Shown here piece by piece: positions 45,068 through 54,894 of a stretch of DNA of 64,000 bases. The translations under genes and the position numbers were made by a program. Where the stretch lies: contig CAJEXQ010000010.1 of assembly GCA_903994635.1 (NCBI GenBank), positions 2,422 to 66,421 on the forward strand, given 5' to 3'. The notes below the pieces were generated by a model. That model saw only the letters and a list, made by a program, of their open reading frames with translations. It was not told the origin of the DNA and did not search any database. Source of the DNA: an uncultured Chlorobiaceae bacterium (GTDB taxonomy: Bacteria; Bacteroidota; Chlorobiia; Chlorobiales; Chlorobiaceae). Position 1 is the first letter of the stretch; every line of letters begins with the position of its first letter.

Positions 45068-46435
45068 TCAGATATTTAGTTCCTCAAGGGCATCCCGCAG
45101 TGTTCTGCATCCTGCGATGGTTATTGGAAGTTTTTTCAGCGAAGGCTTCAGTTCACGGGTGTTGGCTTCGGGCAGCACAATGCGCTGGAAGCCGAGATGG
45201 GCGGCCTCACGGATGCGCCGCTCGCTGTCGCTGATGGCTCTGAGTTCACCGGCAAGGCCAATTTCTCCGCAGCAGACCGTTGCGGGGTCGACCGGGCGGT
45301 TCATGAGCCCGGAGGCAATGGCTGCGGCTATGGCGAGGTCGGCCGCAGGCTCGGCCAGTTTGAGCCCTCCTGCTATTTTTACAAAAACGTCCTGCCCCCA
45401 GGTTTCGATCTTCAGCCTGTTTTCGAGCACGGCGAGGATAATTGACATTCGTTTCAGGTCGAAACCGGTGCTGATGCGCTGCGGCATGGAGTAGTTGGTT
45501 TTGGAGACCAAAGCCTGTACTTCCACCAGAAGAGCCCTTGTTCCCTCAATGGCGGCAAGAATTGAGTTGCCTGGCACATCAGTTCTCCGTCCCGAGATAA
45601 AGAATTCAGAGGGGTTGCTCACCTCTTCGAGGCCTGTTTCATCCATGCGGAAGACACCGATTTCGTTCGTGGAGCCAAAGCGGTTTTTGACTGACCGTAT
45701 AATGCGGTAGCGTTGATAGCCCTCGCCCTCAAACTGCAAAACAGTATCGACCATGTGCTCAAGCGCTTTTGGGCCAGCAAGCGCACCCTCTTTGGTGATA
45801 TGACCGATAATCATCAGAATGACGTTCTGCTGCTTGGCTGCCCGGATAAGCGAGGCGGCGCACTCCCTTATCTGGGTGATGGTGCCTGCGGAACTCTGGT
45901 ATTCGTCAGAATGAACGGTTTGAATGGAGTCGATAATGACCAGCGCCGGCTTTTCCCGTTCAATGAGAACAAGGATGCGTTCGAGGTTCACTTCGGGGAC
46001 AAGCCAGAGGTTTTCGGCCTTGATGGAGAGCCGCTGGGCCCGTTCGCGTATCTGGTTTGGTGACTCTTCGCCAGAGATATAGAGCACTTTTGCCGGAGCG
46101 AGGCGGGGAGCAAGTTGCAGCATGAGGGTTGATTTGCCGATCCCCGGTTCACCCCCAACAAGAACGGCTGATGCCTGCATGAGACCTCCGCCGAGCACCC
46201 GGTCGAGCTCGCCCATGCCAGTCATGATCCGCTTGAATTCTGAAGGCACGGCATCATGCAGGTTCTGCACGACGGCAACGCCTCCCGATGAGCCTGGGCG
46301 CTGTTTTTTTGCTTCTGGCTCGAAATGAGTCTCCTGAAGGGTTCCCCAGCTCTGACATTCAAAACATTTCCCCTGATGTTTCAGGGAGACAGCTCCGCAG
46401 TTTGAGCAGATATATTTAGTGACAGACTTGGCCAT
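45068..46435 (-). CDS. radA: RadA/Sms, DNA repair and recombination ATPase
   Basis: A 455-residue RecA-like branch-migration protein. The N-terminal zinc finger is YICSNCGAVSL and GKCFECQSWG (four cysteines). GGEPGIGKSTLMLQLA is Walker A (about residues 93-108) and VIIDSIQTV is Walker B. The RadA-specific VKNRFGSTNEIGVF (KNRFG) follows, and the C-terminal Lon-like domain contains FVKIAGGLKLAEPAADLAIAAA. It lies six bases after folD. Confidence 0.96.
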   Translation of the reverse strand: MAKSVTKYICSNCGAVSLKHQGKCFECQSWGTLQETHFEPEAKKQRPGSSGGVAVVQNLHDAVPSEFKRIMTGMGELDRVLGGGLMQASAVLVGGEPGIGKSTLMLQLAPRLAPAKVLYISGEESPNQIRERAQRLSIKAENLWLVPEVNLERILVLIEREKPALVIIDSIQTVHSDEYQSSAGTITQIRECAASLIRAAKQQNVILMIIGHITKEGALAGPKALEHMVDTVLQFEGEGYQRYRIIRSVKNRFGSTNEIGVFRMDETGLEEVSNPSEFFISGRRTDVPGNSILAAIEGTRALLVEVQALVSKTNYSMPQRISTGFDLKRMSIILAVLENRLKIETWGQDVFVKIAGGLKLAEPAADLAIAAAIASGLMNRPVDPATVCCGEIGLAGELRAISDSERRIREAAHLGFQRIVLPEANTRELKPSLKKLPITIAGCRTLRDALEELNI

Positions 46436-46441
46436 TCTGCC

Positions 46442-47329
46442 TTACAGTCCGTTCGTGCGTTGGAATGACTGGAGCGTATTCTTCAGGAGCATGGCAATGG
46501 TCATGGGGCCAACGCCACCAGGTACCGGAGTCATGGCCGAAGCAACAGCCGACACCCCCGCATAATCGACATCTCCGACAAGACGGTAGCCGCTCTTTGT
46601 TGAAGCATCCTCAATGCGGTTGATGCCGACATCGATAACGACTGCGCCCGGTTTTACCATGTCAGCGGTGATAAAGCCAGCTTTGCCGATGGCGGCAATG
46701 AGGATATCGGCCTGCCGGGTATAAAAGGGAATGTTTTTGGTGGCGGAGTGGCAGATGGTGACGGTGCAGTTGGTGGCTTCGAGCTTTTGGAGCATGAGGT
46801 TGGCCATCGGTTTGCCGACAATGTTGCTGCGGCCTACCACAACGCAGTGCTTGCCTTTGGTCTCAATGCTGTAGCGGCCAAGCAGTTCAAGGATGCCGAA
46901 AGGGGTGCAACTGACAAAACATTTGTCGAGGTGCCCCATCACCAGGCGCCCAAGGTTTTCGGGATGAAATCCGTCAACATCTTTCGATGGATCGATAGCG
47001 ATGGTGACGGCGAATTCGTCGATCTGCTTTGGAAGTGGCTGCTGCACCAGAATGCCGTGGACAGCAGGGTCGTTGTTCAGCTCCTGAATGGTCTTGAGCA
47101 GATGCTCCTCGGTGGTGTCGGCTGGCATTTCGATGACCGTTGAAATCATGCCGATCTCTTTGCATGTTTTGGCTTTATTGCGTACATAAACCTGCGATGC
47201 GGGATCGTGGCCGACAATGATAACAGTCAGCCCGGGTACTTTTCCGGTTTTTGTTCTGTAGTTGTCAACGCTCTCCTTGAGCTCGTTTTTCAGGTCAAGC
47301 GAGACTTTTTTTCCGTCGATGATAAGCAT
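46442..47329 (-). CDS. folD: FolD, methylenetetrahydrofolate dehydrogenase/cyclohydrolase
   Basis: Interconverts 5,10-methylene-, methenyl- and 10-formyl-tetrahydrofolate using NADP. The 295 residues include PGLTVIIVGHDPASQVYVRNKAKTC with the catalytic-site tyrosine and lysine, ILVQQPLPKQI, DVDGFHPENLGRL, and VVGRSNIVGKPMANLML for the dinucleotide. TPVPGGVGPMTIAMLL closes the protein. The frame extends to 47476, but ATG at 47329 gives the normal N-terminus MLIIDGKKVS. Together with radA it forms a minus-strand pair. Confidence 0.96.
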   Translation of the reverse strand: MLIIDGKKVSLDLKNELKESVDNYRTKTGKVPGLTVIIVGHDPASQVYVRNKAKTCKEIGMISTVIEMPADTTEEHLLKTIQELNNDPAVHGILVQQPLPKQIDEFAVTIAIDPSKDVDGFHPENLGRLVMGHLDKCFVSCTPFGILELLGRYSIETKGKHCVVVGRSNIVGKPMANLMLQKLEATNCTVTICHSATKNIPFYTRQADILIAAIGKAGFITADMVKPGAVVIDVGINRIEDASTKSGYRLVGDVDYAGVSAVASAMTPVPGGVGPMTIAMLLKNTLQSFQRTNGL

Positions 47330-47536
47330 GGTGGTAGGGCTTTGTGGTGTATTCAGGTTGGTTATTATTTCATCTTCTGAAAAGAGCTGCAATATAGCGA
47401 TGAAAAATTCATCGAAGCAGCAAATCTCAAAAGAGGACAGGTAATGCGTGTTGCGTTGAATTTTTTTGTTTACCAAAATATAGCTACTCTGGGGTTTGTC
47501 CCTTAATATCGTTTACGACAATTAATAGAACGGTGT

Positions 47537-48109
47537 ATGTCGCTGGTTTCCATTGGTAGTGTTCTGGTTGAGAAGGATCTTCTGAACTCCTTTTTTTCCT
47601 GCGATTTACATGAATGCCGTGGAGCGTGTTGTGTTGAGGGGGAGCTTGGTGCCCCGTTATCGGCTGCTGAGGCTCTTCAGCTTCATGATTTGCCGGAGGA
47701 GCTGCTCAGGATGCTTCCTGAAAAAGGGTTGCGTTATCTCCGGCGACATGGCCCTGTTGAGGTTTACCAGGGATTTCAATACACGAGAACTATTGAGAAT
47801 GAGGAGTGTGTTTTCACTGTTGTCCGAGACGGCATCACCTTCTGCGCCATTGAGATTGCCCGTCAGGAGGGAATTCCGGGGTTAGACAAGCCGATATCCT
47901 GCCGATTGTTTCCGATAAGGGTAAGAAAAAAGTTTGGTTTGGATTATCTTGTTTACGAGCAGCACTCGATGTGTCGTACCGCCAGGAAGGCGGGGCGGGA
48001 GTGTAAGGTACAACTTATTGATTATCTCTCTCCCGCTCTTGAGTTACGGTATGGCCGTGACTGGGTGGCGGAACTGAAAGCTTATGTCGATCTTTCTTCT
48101 TCTCACTAA
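47537..48109 (+). CDS. DUF3109-family cysteine-rich protein
   Basis: A 190-residue protein with CDLHECRGACCVEG (about residues 20-33), then CAIEIARQEGIPGLDKPISCRLFPIRV and HSMCRTARKAGREC. The repeated cysteines and the RLFP motif match the DUF3109/YkgJ-like cluster- or zinc-binding families. No reaction is known. Its stop overlaps the rpoN start by one base (TAATG), so the two are translationally coupled. Confidence 0.85.
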   Translation: MSLVSIGSVLVEKDLLNSFFSCDLHECRGACCVEGELGAPLSAAEALQLHDLPEELLRMLPEKGLRYLRRHGPVEVYQGFQYTRTIENEECVFTVVRDGITFCAIEIARQEGIPGLDKPISCRLFPIRVRKKFGLDYLVYEQHSMCRTARKAGRECKVQLIDYLSPALELRYGRDWVAELKAYVDLSSSH

Positions 48110-49560
48110 TGGCTGAAATAAGGCTTCAACAAAAGCAGCAACAACAGCTCTCTGTACAGCAGATACTCAGCAGTCAGCTTCTGCAGCTTCCGATGCAGAA
48201 TCTTGAACAGCGGATTTATGATGAGGTGCAGGAGAACCCCCTTCTTGAACTGGTTGAGGAGCCAGGAGAGAGCTCCATTGATGGTGCAGTGGAGAGGGAT
48301 CGGTCAGCAGGTGACGACATGTTCGATTCTGTTGACCGATTCAGCAAAAGCTCACTCAAGGAGCGTTCCGAGGCACCTCCATCCGGAGAAACTTCTGAAG
48401 GACGGCTCAATTTCACCCATGAAAGCCCCTCGAAAGAGCGATTTTTTCAGGCGGTTCAGCACGACAGTTTTCATGAGATGTTGCTGAAACAACTGGCCCT
48501 GCATGATGATGTCGGAGAGCGTGAAGTGAATATTGCCATTGAGATTCTCGGTAATCTTGATGGTGATGGTTATCTTATTGAGGTGTCTGGGGTGATTGTC
48601 GACAGTTTGCACCTGCAGGGCCTTGATGTCAGTGAAAGTGAGTTGGAGGTTGTGCTGCGAAAAATCTACTATCTTGATCCGCCGGGCGTTGCGGTCCGCA
48701 ATTTGCGCGAACGCCTTATGGTTCAGTTGGAGGTTGCGGCGGATCGGGATCACTCGAAAACCCTGGAGCTTGCGACAAGAATTTTACGAGACTATTTTGA
48801 TGATTTTCTGCACAGGCGTTTTGAGCTGCTGCTGAAAAAGCTCGGTGAAGCAAAAGAGCGGATAGAGGAGGCGGTTTCGGCTATTATTGCCCTTGATCCT
48901 CATCCCGGTATCTTTCAGGATGAGGGCGGTCACTACATTACCCCTGACTTTGTGGTTACCTACGAAAATGGTGAGTTGACTGCGGCGTTGAATGACCGAA
49001 GCTCACTCTCGGTCAAGGTGACTGACCGCTATCAGGAGCTGCTGAAAAACAGGAAAGCGCCAAAAGAGGAGAAACAGTTTATACGCAAGAACCTTCAGCG
49101 GGCTCATGAGTTTACCAATGCCATAGAGACCAGGCGTCAGACGCTTCTCAAGGTTATTGAGGCATTGATGAAGCAGCAGTATGCCTTTTTTATCTCGGGC
49201 CCAGAATATGTGGTGCCGCTTGGCATGAAAACAGTTGCTGCCGAGACCGGTCTTGATATTTCAACCATCAGCCGGGCGGTTAATGGCAAGTATGTGCAGA
49301 CCCGTTTTGGTTTGTTTGAATTGAAGTACTTTTTCAGCGTTGGCCTCTCGACTGAGGAGGGCGATGATCTTTCGAGCAAGATTATCCGGCAGTACATTGC
49401 CGGTATGGTCAGGGATGAAGAGCCTGAACACCCATGGAGTGATGACAGTTTGGCTGAGATGCTGATAAAAAGAGGAGTACATATTGCGCGGAGAACGGTT
49501 GCAAAATACCGTGAACAAATGCAAATTCCAGTGGCAAGATTAAGAAAAAAAATATTTTAA
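48109..49560 (+). CDS. rpoN: RNA polymerase sigma-54 factor
   Basis: Alternative sigma factor for -24/-12 promoters that needs enhancer-binding ATPases. The 483 residues begin with the glutamine-rich region I (LQQKQQQQLSVQQILSSQLLQLP) and an acidic region II. Region III has core-binding motifs (LDPPGVAVRNLRERL, LDPHPGIFQD) and an HTH near 370-410 (DISTISRAVNGKYVQT). The RpoN box reads ARRTVAKYREQMQIP near residue 467. Possible targets include nitrogen fixation, which is common in this lineage; none is visible here. Confidence 0.96.
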   Translation: MAEIRLQQKQQQQLSVQQILSSQLLQLPMQNLEQRIYDEVQENPLLELVEEPGESSIDGAVERDRSAGDDMFDSVDRFSKSSLKERSEAPPSGETSEGRLNFTHESPSKERFFQAVQHDSFHEMLLKQLALHDDVGEREVNIAIEILGNLDGDGYLIEVSGVIVDSLHLQGLDVSESELEVVLRKIYYLDPPGVAVRNLRERLMVQLEVAADRDHSKTLELATRILRDYFDDFLHRRFELLLKKLGEAKERIEEAVSAIIALDPHPGIFQDEGGHYITPDFVVTYENGELTAALNDRSSLSVKVTDRYQELLKNRKAPKEEKQFIRKNLQRAHEFTNAIETRRQTLLKVIEALMKQQYAFFISGPEYVVPLGMKTVAAETGLDISTISRAVNGKYVQTRFGLFELKYFFSVGLSTEEGDDLSSKIIRQYIAGMVRDEEPEHPWSDDSLAEMLIKRGVHIARRTVAKYREQMQIPVARLRKKIF

Positions 49561-49563
49561 TTA

Positions 49564-50112
49564 ATGAAAAATACAGTGAAGCCACAGATCCGTTCAACGA
49601 CGGTTATTGGAGTTTTACGCGACGGCAAGGCTGCGCTCGGAAGTGACGGCCAGATGACGCTTGGAAATACGGTCATCAAGCATTCGACCAGGAAAATAAG
49701 GAGATTGTACCATGGTAAACTTGTCGCCGGTTTTGCGGGGGCTACGGCAGATGCGGTGACCTTGCTCGACCGATTTGAGGAGAAGCTTGAGGCTTATAAT
49801 GGCAAGCTGGATCGTGCGGCGGTTGAACTTGCCAGAGACTGGAGGACGGACAAGTATCTTCGCCGTCTTGAGGCGATGCTGGCCATCGTCAGTAATGACA
49901 AGGCACTCATTATCTCGGGAACCGGTGATGTGATAGAGCCGGAAGATGGCATTGTAGCCATTGGCAGCGGGAGTATGTATGCACTGGCAGCAGCCCGCTC
50001 ACTCATGAAACATACCACTCTTTCCGCAAAGGAGATTGTGCATGAAAGTTTGAAGATCGCCGCTGATATCTGTATTTATACCAACGATCATATCATTGTT
50101 GAAGAGGTTTGA
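49564..50112 (+). CDS. hslV: HslV, ATP-dependent protease peptidase subunit
   Basis: Threonine protease of the HslUV complex, 182 residues. [23 protein letters not shown] aligns with the mature enzyme, which makes T12 the expected nucleophile. Eleven residues ([11 protein letters not shown]) precede it, unlike E. coli HslV where only Met is removed, so self-cleavage of a short propeptide is predicted. [22 protein letters not shown] and [16 protein letters not shown] are further family motifs. It is three bases after rpoN and 64 bases before the hslU ATG. Confidence 0.95.
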   Translation: MKNTVKPQIRSTTVIGVLRDGKAALGSDGQMTLGNTVIKHSTRKIRRLYHGKLVAGFAGATADAVTLLDRFEEKLEAYNGKLDRAAVELARDWRTDKYLRRLEAMLAIVSNDKALIISGTGDVIEPEDGIVAIGSGSMYALAAARSLMKHTTLSAKEIVHESLKIAADICIYTNDHIIVEEV

Positions 50113-50176
50113 GCGCAGAGGTATCGGCAATTTTGCAGGGCAGTTAAGTTTTTTTGAAATCTACAATTTATCGCAT

Positions 50177-51649
50177 ATGGGTACGAAGAGTGAGAGCGAT
50201 GTTCTTGTGTTGCCGGAAGGAAATAGAGGGAGGCAAAGCTCTATTGCAGCCAGTAATCTGACTCCGAATCAGATTGTGTCGCAGCTTGACAAGTATATTA
50301 TTGGCCAGAAGGATGCAAAAAAATCTGTTGCTATTGCCTTGCGCAACAGGCTTCGCCGCCAGAGTGTGAGTGATGATCTTCGTGATGAGATTATGCCAAA
50401 TAACATCATCATGATAGGACCAACCGGTGTTGGCAAAACTGAAATCGCCCGCAGGCTTGCCAAACTGGCAAGGGCTCCGTTTGTCAAGGTTGAAGCGTCC
50501 AAATTTACGGAGGTGGGTTATGTCGGGCGTGATGTGGAGTCGATGATCCGCGACCTTGTTGATCAATCGGTGGCTATGGTACGGAGCGAGAAATCGGAGG
50601 AGGTTCGTGAAAAGGCAGCCTTGCTCGTGGAAGAGCGGTTGCTTGACATTCTTTTGCCTCCAGTTGCCCCATCAAATGATGCTGGCGATGATGATATGAA
50701 TGGCGATGAGAATGAGGTCGAGGTGCCATCTCACGATAAATCGGTTGAGCTGAATCGGCGCAGCCGCAAAAAAATGCTGGAACGTCTCCGCAATGGCAAA
50801 CTTGAAGATCGGCTGATTGAGATGGATCTCTCCGGTGACTCGCCAGGTGGCATGATGCAGGTTTTTGGTCCCCTTGGTCAGATGGAGGAGATTGGGGGAA
50901 TCATGCAGGATTTGATGAGTGGATTGCCCCGCAAGCGCAAGAAGAGAAGAGTTTCCATTGCAGAGGCTCGCAGGCTTCTTGAGCAGGAGGAAGTGCAGAA
51001 GCTTATTGATATGGAGAGTGTGGTCAAGGAGGCGATCAACAAGGTCGAGCAGTCTGGAATTGTTTTTATTGATGAGATTGATAAAATTGCTTCACCCTCT
51101 TCTGGTGCCGGGGGGAAAGGGCCGGATGTGAGTCGTGAGGGGGTGCAGCGTGATCTTCTGCCGATTGTAGAGGGTTCCAATGTTGCAACAAAACATGGCA
51201 TGGTGAAGACTGACCATGTGCTTTTTATTGCCTCCGGCGCATTTCATGTGGCGAAGCCTTCGGATCTTATTCCCGAGTTGCAGGGTCGTTTTCCCATCAG
51301 GGTTGAACTGAAAAGCCTGACTGAAGAGGACTTTTATCTGATTCTCACCCAGCCGGAAAATGCACTTATCAAGCAGTATTCAGCGCTGTTAGCCACCGAA
51401 GGGGTTGACTTGACCTTCAGTGAGGGGGCGATTCGCGAGATTGCCAGAATTGCTGCCAGAGTCAATGAGAGTGTCGAAAACATTGGAGCAAGAAGGTTGC
51501 ACACCATCATGACCAATCTTCTTGAGGAGCTGATGTTCAATATTCCTGAAAATTTCTCTGATGACAGTGTGGAAATTGATGAAGCCATGGTTAAGGAAAA
51601 ACTGAATCACGTGGTTGCAGACCGTGATCTCAGTCAGTACATTTTGTAA
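50177..51649 (+). CDS. hslU: HslU, ATPase subunit of HslUV protease
   Basis: AAA+ unfoldase, 490 residues. [16 protein letters not shown] is Walker A and FIDEIDKIA Walker [17 protein letters not shown] holds the GYVG pore loop. The insertion (I) domain lies between about residues 120 and 250 and is acidic ([13 protein letters not shown]). [20 protein letters not shown] carries the sensor-2 arginine, and the C-terminus ends DLSQYIL, matching the tail that docks into HslV. The frame extends upstream to 50096 within hslV; the ATG at 50177 begins the family's usual start. Confidence 0.96.
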   Translation: MGTKSESDVLVLPEGNRGRQSSIAASNLTPNQIVSQLDKYIIGQKDAKKSVAIALRNRLRRQSVSDDLRDEIMPNNIIMIGPTGVGKTEIARRLAKLARAPFVKVEASKFTEVGYVGRDVESMIRDLVDQSVAMVRSEKSEEVREKAALLVEERLLDILLPPVAPSNDAGDDDMNGDENEVEVPSHDKSVELNRRSRKKMLERLRNGKLEDRLIEMDLSGDSPGGMMQVFGPLGQMEEIGGIMQDLMSGLPRKRKKRRVSIAEARRLLEQEEVQKLIDMESVVKEAINKVEQSGIVFIDEIDKIASPSSGAGGKGPDVSREGVQRDLLPIVEGSNVATKHGMVKTDHVLFIASGAFHVAKPSDLIPELQGRFPIRVELKSLTEEDFYLILTQPENALIKQYSALLATEGVDLTFSEGAIREIARIAARVNESVENIGARRLHTIMTNLLEELMFNIPENFSDDSVEIDEAMVKEKLNHVVADRDLSQYIL

Positions 51650-51762
51650 TGTTTCTCTTTATCACGGGTGGTTTCGGTGTGTACGCTCCGGGTCGACATG
51701 TTGGTGTCCCGGAGGGTCGAATAGTGGTAGCCCTTGCAATAAACGAATAGATGATGCTTGTG

Positions 51763-52203
51763 ATGTCAATACTTGTTCTCAACGGGCCGAATCTTTCACG
51801 GCTTGGGAAACGCGAGCCGGAAATCTACGGTTACCGGACTCTTGATGGTATCAACCGGGAGTTGGTGGAGAGTTTTCCGGAACTCTTCTTCGAGTTTTTT
51901 CAGTCAGAAGATGAGGGTGCTTTGCTGGAAAAACTTTTTCAAATCGAAGACAAGGGTGGGTATCGTGGCGTAGTGCTGAACGCCGGAGCGCTTACTCACT
52001 ATTCTATAGCCCTGCGTGATGCCATTAGTGCGATAACAATTCCTGTTGTTGAGGTTCACCTCTCAAATATCTATGCCCGTGAGGAGTTTCGTCGCAAGTC
52101 GGTAATCTCTGAAGTGTGTGCGGGAGTTATCAGCGGTTTCGGAGCCAACAGCTATCACCTTGGAGTCAGGGCGCTCATGGGAATTACCCTTGAGGGGCGG
52201 TAG
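51763..52203 (+). CDS. aroQ: Type II 3-dehydroquinate dehydratase
   Basis: Third shikimate-pathway step, 146 residues. ILVLNGPNLSRLGKREPEIYG has the catalytic loop with the lid arginine and tyrosine, followed by LNAGALTHYSIALRDAI with asparagine and histidine sites and VEVHLSNIYAREEFRRKS. The C-terminal GVISGFGANSYHLGVRAL is typical. Two in-frame ATGs at 51751 and 51754 add a few residues and could be used. A hairpin (51686-51714) lies in the gap after hslU. The gene ends eight bases from the convergent TPR gene. Confidence 0.95.
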   Translation: MSILVLNGPNLSRLGKREPEIYGYRTLDGINRELVESFPELFFEFFQSEDEGALLEKLFQIEDKGGYRGVVLNAGALTHYSIALRDAISAITIPVVEVHLSNIYAREEFRRKSVISEVCAGVISGFGANSYHLGVRALMGITLEGR

Positions 52204-52211
52204 CAACTCCC

Positions 52212-53018
52212 CTACTCGTTAGAGTATCTTTTAATGAGTTTGCGCATCTCCTCAACTCTTCTGATATCACTCGCGACAAGAATTGGCTTGTCAATAGCAG
52301 TTTTCATCAGGCTCATAGCCTCCTCCCTTTTATTGTTATCAAGACAGATCAAGGCAAGTTCATGATAGTTTCTGATAATTGTGGGGTCAAGAGTGATTGC
52401 TTTTCTGAATGCTTTCTCGGCTAATTCATAATTGCCCACTGGCACCTCACCGATAAAGGTGTTGGCCATCATTCTTTTGAACCATCCGATTCTGGCGGCT
52501 TCGCGATAATATGAACCGAGCATGGAGAGAGCAGTTTCATCGTTCGGGTTCAGCCGAATGGCAGTATCAAGTTCTCTTTTTATCTCTTTTGCCTGTTTTA
52601 ATTTTGCCTTGGTGCCCCTGTTTTCGACCATAATGGCTAGCGATGCGGCAAGCCAAGTGTGCCCCTTTCCATTGGTGCTGTCGAGGCTGACGCATTTCCG
52701 GGCATATTCTGCTGCCTTACTGTAATGCTCTTTACTGTTATCGGTATTGGATTCTCCCATGCTTACCTGCAGTCGGGCCAGTTTCCAATAGAGATCTGCA
52801 TTATCGGGATTATCGAGAAGCACCATGCTGTAGAGCGAATCAGCTTTTGGGTAATTCATGTTCCACAACTCCTTGTCGGCAAGATTGATCAGGGTGTGGG
52901 GCTGTTTTTTTCCGGCTGCTTCTGCGTGATTTGAGCAGAAAAAGAGTACCACAGCAAGAGCCAGAAAAGAGCAAATCTTTATGTGCCGGTATTTGAGGTG
53001 ATTTTTGGTTGAACGCAT
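52212..53018 (-). CDS. Exported TPR-repeat protein
   Basis: About 268 residues with a signal peptide (ICSFLALAVVLFFCSNHAEAAG, likely cut after the AEA). Tetratricopeptide-like repeats follow, such as ADLYWKLARLQVSMGESN and ETALSMLGSYYREAARIG, and near the end AEKAFRKAITLDPTIIRNYHELALICLDN. The fold suggests a periplasmic scaffold. Its function is not deducible. The ATG at 53018 is five bases after the DoxX stop; the frame also opens at 53078 inside that gene. It is the third gene of a purB-DoxX-TPR run. Confidence 0.82.
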   Translation of the reverse strand: MRSTKNHLKYRHIKICSFLALAVVLFFCSNHAEAAGKKQPHTLINLADKELWNMNYPKADSLYSMVLLDNPDNADLYWKLARLQVSMGESNTDNSKEHYSKAAEYARKCVSLDSTNGKGHTWLAASLAIMVENRGTKAKLKQAKEIKRELDTAIRLNPNDETALSMLGSYYREAARIGWFKRMMANTFIGEVPVGNYELAEKAFRKAITLDPTIIRNYHELALICLDNNKREEAMSLMKTAIDKPILVASDIRRVEEMRKLIKRYSNE

Positions 53019-53022
53019 TGTT

Positions 53023-53505
53023 TTATTTGAACCAGATTGAATCCGGGTATTTGCCGTGGAGTTGTTTGTCGAGCCCAAGCCAATGGCCTGACTGAAGCGC
53101 CATCAACATGATAGCGAAGAGCAAAAGGGGAGGAAGTGAGAGATTGTAGTAACCGCCAGCCGCAAAATTAACCAGAAGAAAGAGTGCAAGTGCGGCATTT
53201 GCCCTCACGGCAAGGCCGAGAACAAGGCCGACTCCTATGATGAGCTCGCCGATGGTGACAATCCATGCAATCTGGAAGGCAAGCGGTATGGCAAAATGTT
53301 CAAGGTAGCTTGCCTGAAAGGAGTGCGTCGGGAGTTCACCAAGCCTTTTGATGAAAAAGCGTTGCATAAGGTCGCTCCACAGCCACCCTTTGACGAGCTT
53401 GTGCCAGAACCCATAAAGAAAAAATGCAGCAAAGAGATAACGTCCAAGCAGAAAAAGTGCGATTCCGATTTTTCCTGGCAGATTATGTCTTTTTACTTCA
53501 CTCAC
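53023..53505 (-). CDS. DoxX-family membrane protein
   Basis: A 160-residue protein with four predicted helices (about 12-35, 65-85, 92-112 and 118-140), with [21 protein letters not shown], then [19 protein letters not shown]. Family members include the small subunit of archaeal thiosulfate:quinone oxidoreductase, which would be attractive in a thiosulfate-using phototroph, but most DoxX proteins have no assigned function and the partner subunit is not here. Its ATG overlaps the purB stop by four bases. Confidence 0.85.
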   Translation of the reverse strand: MSEVKRHNLPGKIGIALFLLGRYLFAAFFLYGFWHKLVKGWLWSDLMQRFFIKRLGELPTHSFQASYLEHFAIPLAFQIAWIVTIGELIIGVGLVLGLAVRANAALALFLLVNFAAGGYYNLSLPPLLLFAIMLMALQSGHWLGLDKQLHGKYPDSIWFK

Positions 53506-54806
53506 AGTTGGTTTCGCTCGAAGATGATATCGACACTTTTTTTCAGTCTGCCGAGAATTGTTTCAGTACTGAAGAGTCGGGCTATATCGTCAGCGTTAAG
53601 ATAGTTCAGCAGCTCTTCATCTTTCAGAAGCAGGTCACGAAGGTGTACCTTGGTTGACCAGCTCTCCATGGCGTTGCGTTGAACCAGTTTGTAGGCATCT
53701 TCACGGGTCAGCCCTTTTGCCGTGAGGGCAAGCAGGATGGTCTGTGAGGTGGTCAGTCCATAGGAGGAGTTGAAGTTTTCTTCCATTCTTTCCGGGTAGA
53801 CGAGCAGGGTGTCGAGCGCCTCGCTGAAGGTGCGCAGCATGTAGCAGAGCGCTGTTGTTGAGTCGGGCATGATGATGCGCTCAACCGATGAGTGGGAGAT
53901 ATCCCGCTCATGCCAGAGCGCCACATTTTCCATGGCGGCTATGGAGTTGGATCGGACGACGCGGGCAAGGCCAGTGAGACGCTCGAAGGTGATGGGGTTG
54001 CGCTTGTGGGGCATGGCAGAGCTTCCCTTTTGACCTTTGCTGAAAAACTCTTCAGCTTCACGTACTTCGGTGCGTTGCAGGTGGCGCAGCTCAACGGAGA
54101 ACTTTTCGATTGAGGAGGCAATGATGGCGAGCGTTGTGGCATATTCGGCATGCCGGTCGCGCTGGAGAATCTGGGTCGATATGGTTGATGGTTCCAGAGC
54201 AAGTTTGTGGCATACCGCAGCTTCAATATCGGGCGAAAGATGCTGGTAAGTGCCGACCGCTCCGGAGATTTTGCCGACAGAGATAATGGCAACAGCCCTT
54301 TTCATTCGTTCCAGGTTCCTCAGCATCTCCTGGTGCCACAGCAGCAGTTTGAGTCCAAAAGTGGTTGGTTCGGCATGAATGCCGTGGGTTCTCCCCATTT
54401 CAATGGTGTATTTAAACTCGACGGCTCGTTTTGCCAGCACCTCTATCAGTTGTTCAATATCAGCAACAAGAATTTTTCCAGCATCGCGCATCTGCATGGC
54501 GAGACAGGTATCGACAACATCCGAGGAGGTGAGTCCTTCGTGAATGTAGCGTGAATCCGGCCCGACATTATTGGCCACGTTGGTCAGAAAAGCGATAACG
54601 TCGTGCTTTGTCTCCTTCTCAATTTCAAGAATTTCGTCAACATTGAAGGAGGCTTTCTGCTTGATGGTGGCGAGCGCCTCTGGCGGTACCAGGCCAGCTT
54701 CCATGCGTGCCTCAACAGCGGCAATTTCGAGCTGCAGCCAACGCTGAAATTTTGCCTCTTCAGTCCAGATTGCGGAGATCTCTTTGGGTGAATAACGTGG
54801 TATCAC
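53502..54806 (-). CDS. purB: Adenylosuccinate lyase
   Basis: Acts twice in purine synthesis, releasing fumarate from SAICAR and adenylosuccinate. The signature [14 protein letters not shown] sits near residue 260, and [16 protein letters not shown] holds the general-acid histidine. [17 protein letters not shown] is also conserved. The frame is open to 54875, but a GTG at 54806 begins [15 protein letters not shown], the normal N-terminus, giving 434 residues, so I take GTG as the start. DoxX is coupled downstream. Confidence 0.94.
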   Translation of the reverse strand: MIPRYSPKEISAIWTEEAKFQRWLQLEIAAVEARMEAGLVPPEALATIKQKASFNVDEILEIEKETKHDVIAFLTNVANNVGPDSRYIHEGLTSSDVVDTCLAMQMRDAGKILVADIEQLIEVLAKRAVEFKYTIEMGRTHGIHAEPTTFGLKLLLWHQEMLRNLERMKRAVAIISVGKISGAVGTYQHLSPDIEAAVCHKLALEPSTISTQILQRDRHAEYATTLAIIASSIEKFSVELRHLQRTEVREAEEFFSKGQKGSSAMPHKRNPITFERLTGLARVVRSNSIAAMENVALWHERDISHSSVERIIMPDSTTALCYMLRTFSEALDTLLVYPERMEENFNSSYGLTTSQTILLALTAKGLTREDAYKLVQRNAMESWSTKVHLRDLLLKDEELLNYLNADDIARLFSTETILGRLKKSVDIIFERNQL

Positions 54807-54894
54807 AGGGTAAATCCGTTTAAGCAAGTTTTCGTAACATTTCGCAATATAATCACCAGAACCATGAAAAACCACACTTCCCGAAATGAACCGT

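Noticed and set aside
47262-47536. Long upstream extension of folD to 47476
   Set aside because: The extra 49 residues are not FolD-like, and the ATG at 47329 gives the conserved N-terminus.
51686-51714. Seven-base hairpin between hslU and aroQ
   Set aside because: No T-run follows and the loop is long, so I do not call it a terminator.
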